From Anaerolineaceae bacterium UBA6107 (GTDB lineage: Bacteria > Chloroflexota > Anaerolineae > Anaerolineales > Anaerolineaceae): DNA of 25,852 bases. Each line of letters begins with the position of its first letter. Positions within the stretch are counted from its first letter, which is position 1. Made by a program: the position numbers and the translations under genes. Shown here piece by piece: positions 22,778 through 25,852 of the stretch. A model generated the notes under the pieces. It did not search any database. It had not been told where the DNA came from and saw only the letters and a list, made by a program, of their open reading frames with translations. The DNA is taken from NCBI GenBank assembly GCA_002428455.1, contig DIWL01000032.1, positions 853-26,704 of the forward strand, in the 5' to 3' direction.

Positions 22778-22805
22778 ACCCGGGGTTCAGCCTCGGGTTT
22801 TTCTG
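22778..22805 (+). terminator. Intrinsic terminator after the glycosyltransferase
   Basis: ACCCGGGG-TTCAG-CCTCGGGT forms an 8-bp stem (one G-U pair) followed by TTTTC. It overlaps the last codons of the convergent membrane-protein gene. Confidence 0.8.
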
Positions 22806-23116
22806 TTGTAACGGCGGATGTAGAGCAGTGTGCCCAGTATCACAATCACCAGGATGCTCACCACGGCCAGAACGACGCCGTTGGTGAGTTTGTACTCTGA
22901 AGAAAGGATCGCAGGGGGTTGAGCAGCTGTGGTTGTTCCCTCTATCACGGGAAGAGGGGTGGGTCTGAACAGGGGATCGAAATCGCCCGGGGGTTTGGGG
23001 CCTGAAAGGATCATCGCGGCAGCCAGGACAACCAGTACGATCAACACCACCAGGAGCCTGCCTGCAAGGCTGGAAGTGGTGACTGTTTGCCATGTGTTTC
23101 TGATCAATTTTTTCAT
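22787..23116 (-). CDS. Small two-helix membrane protein (109 aa)
   Basis: Two hydrophobic segments, LLVVLIVLVVLAAAMIL (about 21-37) and a C-terminal VVLAVVSILVIVILGTLLYI (about 82-101), enclose a Pro/Thr-rich outer loop. A basic tail RRYNRKTRG follows the second. The start is 10 bp after the binding-protein stop, with no clear ribosome binding site, so translational reinitiation is likely. No family is recognised. Its pairing with the solute-binding lipoprotein suggests a partner role, but a transporter permease of this size would be atypical. Confidence 0.6.
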   Translation of the reverse strand: MKKLIRNTWQTVTTSSLAGRLLVVLIVLVVLAAAMILSGPKPPGDFDPLFRPTPLPVIEGTTTAAQPPAILSSEYKLTNGVVLAVVSILVIVILGTLLYIRRYNRKTRG

Positions 23117-23125
23117 TAATCGTTA

Positions 23126-24448
23126 TTACTCAGAAAGCGCTTTCAGTATCTTGTTGGATGATTCGATATAAGAGGTCTGTTTGCGGATCATCTCGATCGT
23201 TCCCTGTTGAAGAAGTTGCCCGACCTCGTTGATCACGTAGTTGAGGGGGAGCGAACGGGCGGATCTGCCGATCTCAAGTAGTATACCTGAAACCGCCGTG
23301 TTCTTCCACCCAAGTAAAACCTCCTCGCTCACCGGCAGCAGACCGGCGGCTTCGGTCCACCTGCTCTGGAAATCGGTGTCCAGGAGGTGTTGAGCCAGCA
23401 AGTGATAACGCGCGAGCTGCTCACTGGAGGTTTGCGGGAAGGCTAATACCCATCCATCAGCCAGGGTAAAGGGCTGGTCATCCGGGGCGGGCAGGCTGGC
23501 TACGGTGATGTTTTCGGGCAATTCAACCAGGTATTGCGAAGTCCACACCACCGCGTATGTCGCGTTGGAATCCTTGAGAGCTGCCCAGGACTGGTCGAAG
23601 GTTGCATAATCGATCAACCAGTACGGGAATGCATTTACATTGGCGCCATCGGAAAGCAACAGCAGGCTTTCCTGCAGCGCATCTTCACGCAGGTTGATCA
23701 CGGTTTCATCCGTACCAAATCCCCCGCCCAGGCTCATATACAGCAGTAGGGGGAGGATGCCTTGTGGTTCGGCGGCGGGAAATGCCATCGCTTTTGCATC
23801 CGGTTGGATCAATTCCTGCCACCTGGTGGGTGGGTAAGCAACCTGTATCGGTTTGTACACCATGCAGAGTGCATCACCGGCGAACGGTAACGCATAACGG
23901 GTACCCTTAACCGACGTCATATCCTCAGCAAAGGGGAACAGTTTGCCCGGTTTCACAATGGCTTCGATCTCATCGACCGGCATCAGTAATCCCTGTCGCG
24001 CGGCTTTCTCGAACTCCGAACGCGGAAGGATCAGTAAGCCCGGCAGGACATCAGGCGCGGCGAGACTGGCGGTCGTGAGCGAATCGAGCAGACCCCCGGG
24101 TCCGGTGGGCGCCTTGATCCTCACGTTAATTGTCATCTCTTCGTGGTCAGCGGAAAAGTCATCCAACTGCTGTTTTAGCAGGTTGGCAGCGGGCGATCCG
24201 TTCTCAGGGTCGAAAACCGGCGGCAGCCACAATGTGATCTGGTTGAGTTGTTCAGCCGGCGGTAACGAGGTGTTGCTGCCTAGCGGGGTAGGAGCGGGCG
24301 TGATCACGGCAGTGGGGACCGGTTGCGTGGGAGCTGGCGTACGGGGGATGAAAGGTAATTCCGCAAGCAGTTGCTCACACCCTGCCAGGAATATGACCAT
24401 GACCAGGGTGAGCAGAAAAAGCAACAGCCGCTGTGTTCTTGCATTCAT
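23126..24448 (-). CDS. Extracellular solute-binding lipoprotein (family 1 type)
   Basis: A signal peptide with lipobox FLAGC (Cys24) and a Pro/Thr linker lead to a two-lobe binding domain: NQITLWLPPVFDPENGSP, LLKQQLDDFSADHEEMTINV, later YALPFAGDALCMVYKPI and FPYWLIDYATFDQSW, ending in the helical C-terminus seen in ABC sugar-binding proteins. The 440-residue length fits. No permease or ATPase genes are next to it; only a 109-residue membrane protein follows. It may be an orphan receptor or serve a transporter encoded elsewhere. It starts 2 bp after the M42 peptidase stop. Confidence 0.75.
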   Translation of the reverse strand: MNARTQRLLLFLLTLVMVIFLAGCEQLLAELPFIPRTPAPTQPVPTAVITPAPTPLGSNTSLPPAEQLNQITLWLPPVFDPENGSPAANLLKQQLDDFSADHEEMTINVRIKAPTGPGGLLDSLTTASLAAPDVLPGLLILPRSEFEKAARQGLLMPVDEIEAIVKPGKLFPFAEDMTSVKGTRYALPFAGDALCMVYKPIQVAYPPTRWQELIQPDAKAMAFPAAEPQGILPLLLYMSLGGGFGTDETVINLREDALQESLLLLSDGANVNAFPYWLIDYATFDQSWAALKDSNATYAVVWTSQYLVELPENITVASLPAPDDQPFTLADGWVLAFPQTSSEQLARYHLLAQHLLDTDFQSRWTEAAGLLPVSEEVLLGWKNTAVSGILLEIGRSARSLPLNYVINEVGQLLQQGTIEMIRKQTSYIESSNKILKALSE

Positions 24449-24450
24449 GA

Positions 24451-25446
24451 TCAGCCTAATTTTACCGGATGTGCCAGAAGATCTACCAGGAGTTTGATCG
24501 TATTTTCATAATCTGCCATATCGATCATCTCTGATGGAGAATGAACGTAGCGGCATGGCAGGGAGAGCACGCCGGAACGCATACCGGATTTTGAGATCTG
24601 CATGACACGGGCGTCAGTCGAGCCGATATCGAGAACTTCCAGCTGGTAAGGGATTTTGAGCGCTTTCGCACCGGCCACCATCCAGTTCACCACGGCACTG
24701 TCGGCAATGAAGCCGACATCGCGCACCTTGATGGCCGGGCCTTTGCCCAGGTTCACCTGCAGCTTGATACCGTTCAGGTTGCCGACCGGGGTTACATCCA
24801 GAGCTATTCCCAGGTCCACATCCAGGCTGAAAGCCGCGGTCATCGCGCCGCGCGACCCGACCTCTTCCTGGGTGCTGAATACGAAGTACAACTCGTGCGG
24901 TGTGTCTTTGAGCGCTTTGATGGTCTCGATCAGCATGGCACAACTGGATCGGTCGTCGAGGGCTTTTGAGGTGACTCGCGTGCCGAGGTCCACAAATTCG
25001 CGGTCGAAAACAGCCAGATCGCCGACTTTTACCGGACAATCCTTATCGCTGGCTGCTCCAACATCAATAAAGAACTGACTGATCGGCTGTAGCCGCGACA
25101 GGTCATCCGGTTTATCGCTGTCGATCACGCCACGTGTGCCATTCAGGAATCTGACACGGCTGCCAGGAAGATAGCGGGTCATAATAAAACCCATATTGCT
25201 GAACCTGACCAGACCGTCTTTCTCGATGTGGCTGACGATCACGCCGATCTCATCCATGTGAGCGCCAACCATAATGCTCAAGCCCTGCTCGGTTTTCTTA
25301 CCGACAAGGGCGATCAGGTTGCCCATGGCATCAACCCGCATTTCCTTGACGTACGGTTTGATCTCGGCGCGAATGGCTTCGCGAACCGCTGATTCATATC
25401 CGGAAGGACCCGGGATTTGCGTGATTTTTTGTAGTAGTTCTTTCAT
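24451..25446 (-). CDS. M42 family metallo-aminopeptidase
   Basis: A cytoplasmic di-zinc aminopeptidase, usually a large tetrahedral dodecamer that degrades peptides. The 331-residue protein shows all ligands: His63 and Asp65 in GAHMDEIG, Asp164/165 in ALDDRSS, Glu194/195 in STQEEVGSRG, Asp217 in ALDVTP and His302 in RYVHSPSEM. GAGG precedes the ATG. It lies 22 bp after the partial second M42 gene, which is upstream of it on this strand. Confidence 0.88.
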   Translation of the reverse strand: MKELLQKITQIPGPSGYESAVREAIRAEIKPYVKEMRVDAMGNLIALVGKKTEQGLSIMVGAHMDEIGVIVSHIEKDGLVRFSNMGFIMTRYLPGSRVRFLNGTRGVIDSDKPDDLSRLQPISQFFIDVGAASDKDCPVKVGDLAVFDREFVDLGTRVTSKALDDRSSCAMLIETIKALKDTPHELYFVFSTQEEVGSRGAMTAAFSLDVDLGIALDVTPVGNLNGIKLQVNLGKGPAIKVRDVGFIADSAVVNWMVAGAKALKIPYQLEVLDIGSTDARVMQISKSGMRSGVLSLPCRYVHSPSEMIDMADYENTIKLLVDLLAHPVKLG

Positions 25447-25468
25447 GATGATCCTCTTCTCGTTATTG

Positions 25469-25852
25469 TTATCTGTCTATGGCAAGGATGGACCGGTCAG
25501 CATGATCAAGAACCAGTCTCAGAAGGTCCAGTGCGTTCTGCCAGTCTTCGATCTTTGCATGCAGGATGGGTGAGTGTGCGTAACGCCCGGGTATGGAAAT
25601 GGAAACACTGGGGATTCCCTCCCTGGTGATGTGGATGGCACCGGCATCGGTACCTCCGCCACCCGGTTGACGGAATTGGCAGGGGACGCCATGTTCTTCC
25701 GCCAGGAGAACCAAAAAACGTATCAGGCGCGGATCGGAAATGGTGCCGGCGTCGGAGAGGTAGATTGCTGGACCTGCACCAAGACGGCAGTTGTACTGGG
25801 TATTTTCCGTTTTATCATCCGGCAGAGGCAGGTCAAAGGCGGGTGTGGAATC
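25469..25852 (-). CDS. M42 family metallo-aminopeptidase, N-terminus beyond window edge
   Basis: About 127 C-terminal residues are visible, ending at TAA 25469. The sequence CQFRQPGGGGTDAGAIHITR is the metal-site region with GGTDAG, and RYAHSPILHAKIEDW carries the last zinc-binding His. It is clearly paralogous to the next M42 gene downstream. Tandem M42 genes of differing specificity are common in thermophiles and Anaerolineae. Confidence 0.85.
   Translation of the reverse strand, partial: DSTPAFDLPLPDDKTENTQYNCRLGAGPAIYLSDAGTISDPRLIRFLVLLAEEHGVPCQFRQPGGGGTDAGAIHITREGIPSVSISIPGRYAHSPILHAKIEDWQNALDLLRLVLDHADRSILAIDR

Overview
The window looks like a chromosomal piece of an uncultured Chloroflexota bacterium, most likely of the Anaerolineae. 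This is an inference from style: lipoproteins with Pro/Thr-rich linkers, an SH3b lipoprotein, tandem M42 peptidases and interspersed GTGATCAGG-type spacers. No rRNA, tRNA or CRISPR array was seen.

Region 1 (1-4841, nearly all minus strand) is a decaying prophage. Read from right to left it holds a 46-codon remnant of a DNA methyltransferase, a REP-associated tyrosine transposase with REP-like palindromes inside its own coding sequence, a small-terminase-like gene, the N-terminal part of a large terminase joined by a deletion to the C-terminal part of a head-tail connector-like protein, a tail-like gene, a small gene resembling the Acb2/Tad1 hairpin family interrupted by one in-frame amber codon, and several structural or unknown genes.

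Region 2 (4842-9314) is an AT-rich accessory block of three modules: a lone DUF5677-like gene, a satD-DUF3307 operon, and a gene joining a helix-turn-helix, a GHKL ATPase and a STAS-like domain. A short conserved repeat (R1-R4) lies at every module boundary. Two arrays of the same 21-bp palindromic operator (NCTATA-N9-TATAGN, pitch 28-29 bp) lie at 7476-7565 and 9088-9192. The first abuts a satD promoter and the second has no gene to serve. A third array, five copies of ATRCTTTAYAAY at an exact 21-bp pitch, covers the promoter of the HTH-GHKL-STAS gene. A fragment of a second DUF3307 gene at 7779-7889 suggests that a duplicated satD-DUF3307 operon was overwritten by the HTH-GHKL-STAS module.

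Region 3 (9315-14375) holds an SH3b lipoprotein, then an Rrf2-type regulator with four clustered cysteines and a complete Pst-like ABC importer (binding lipoprotein, two permeases, ATPase) without phoU. A matching inverted repeat, ACTCTAT-N7-ATAGA, lies in front of both the regulator gene and the importer operon, so the regulator probably controls both. The binding protein and the ATPase deviate from canonical Pst motifs.

Region 4 (14404-19204) is a MarR regulator followed by a heterodimeric ABC exporter with one degenerate ATP site. Region 5 (19295-22805) is wecC-wecB-glycosyltransferase, for a surface polysaccharide containing ManNAcA. Region 6 (22787-25852, minus strand) is two M42 aminopeptidases, a family-1 type solute-binding lipoprotein and a small membrane protein.
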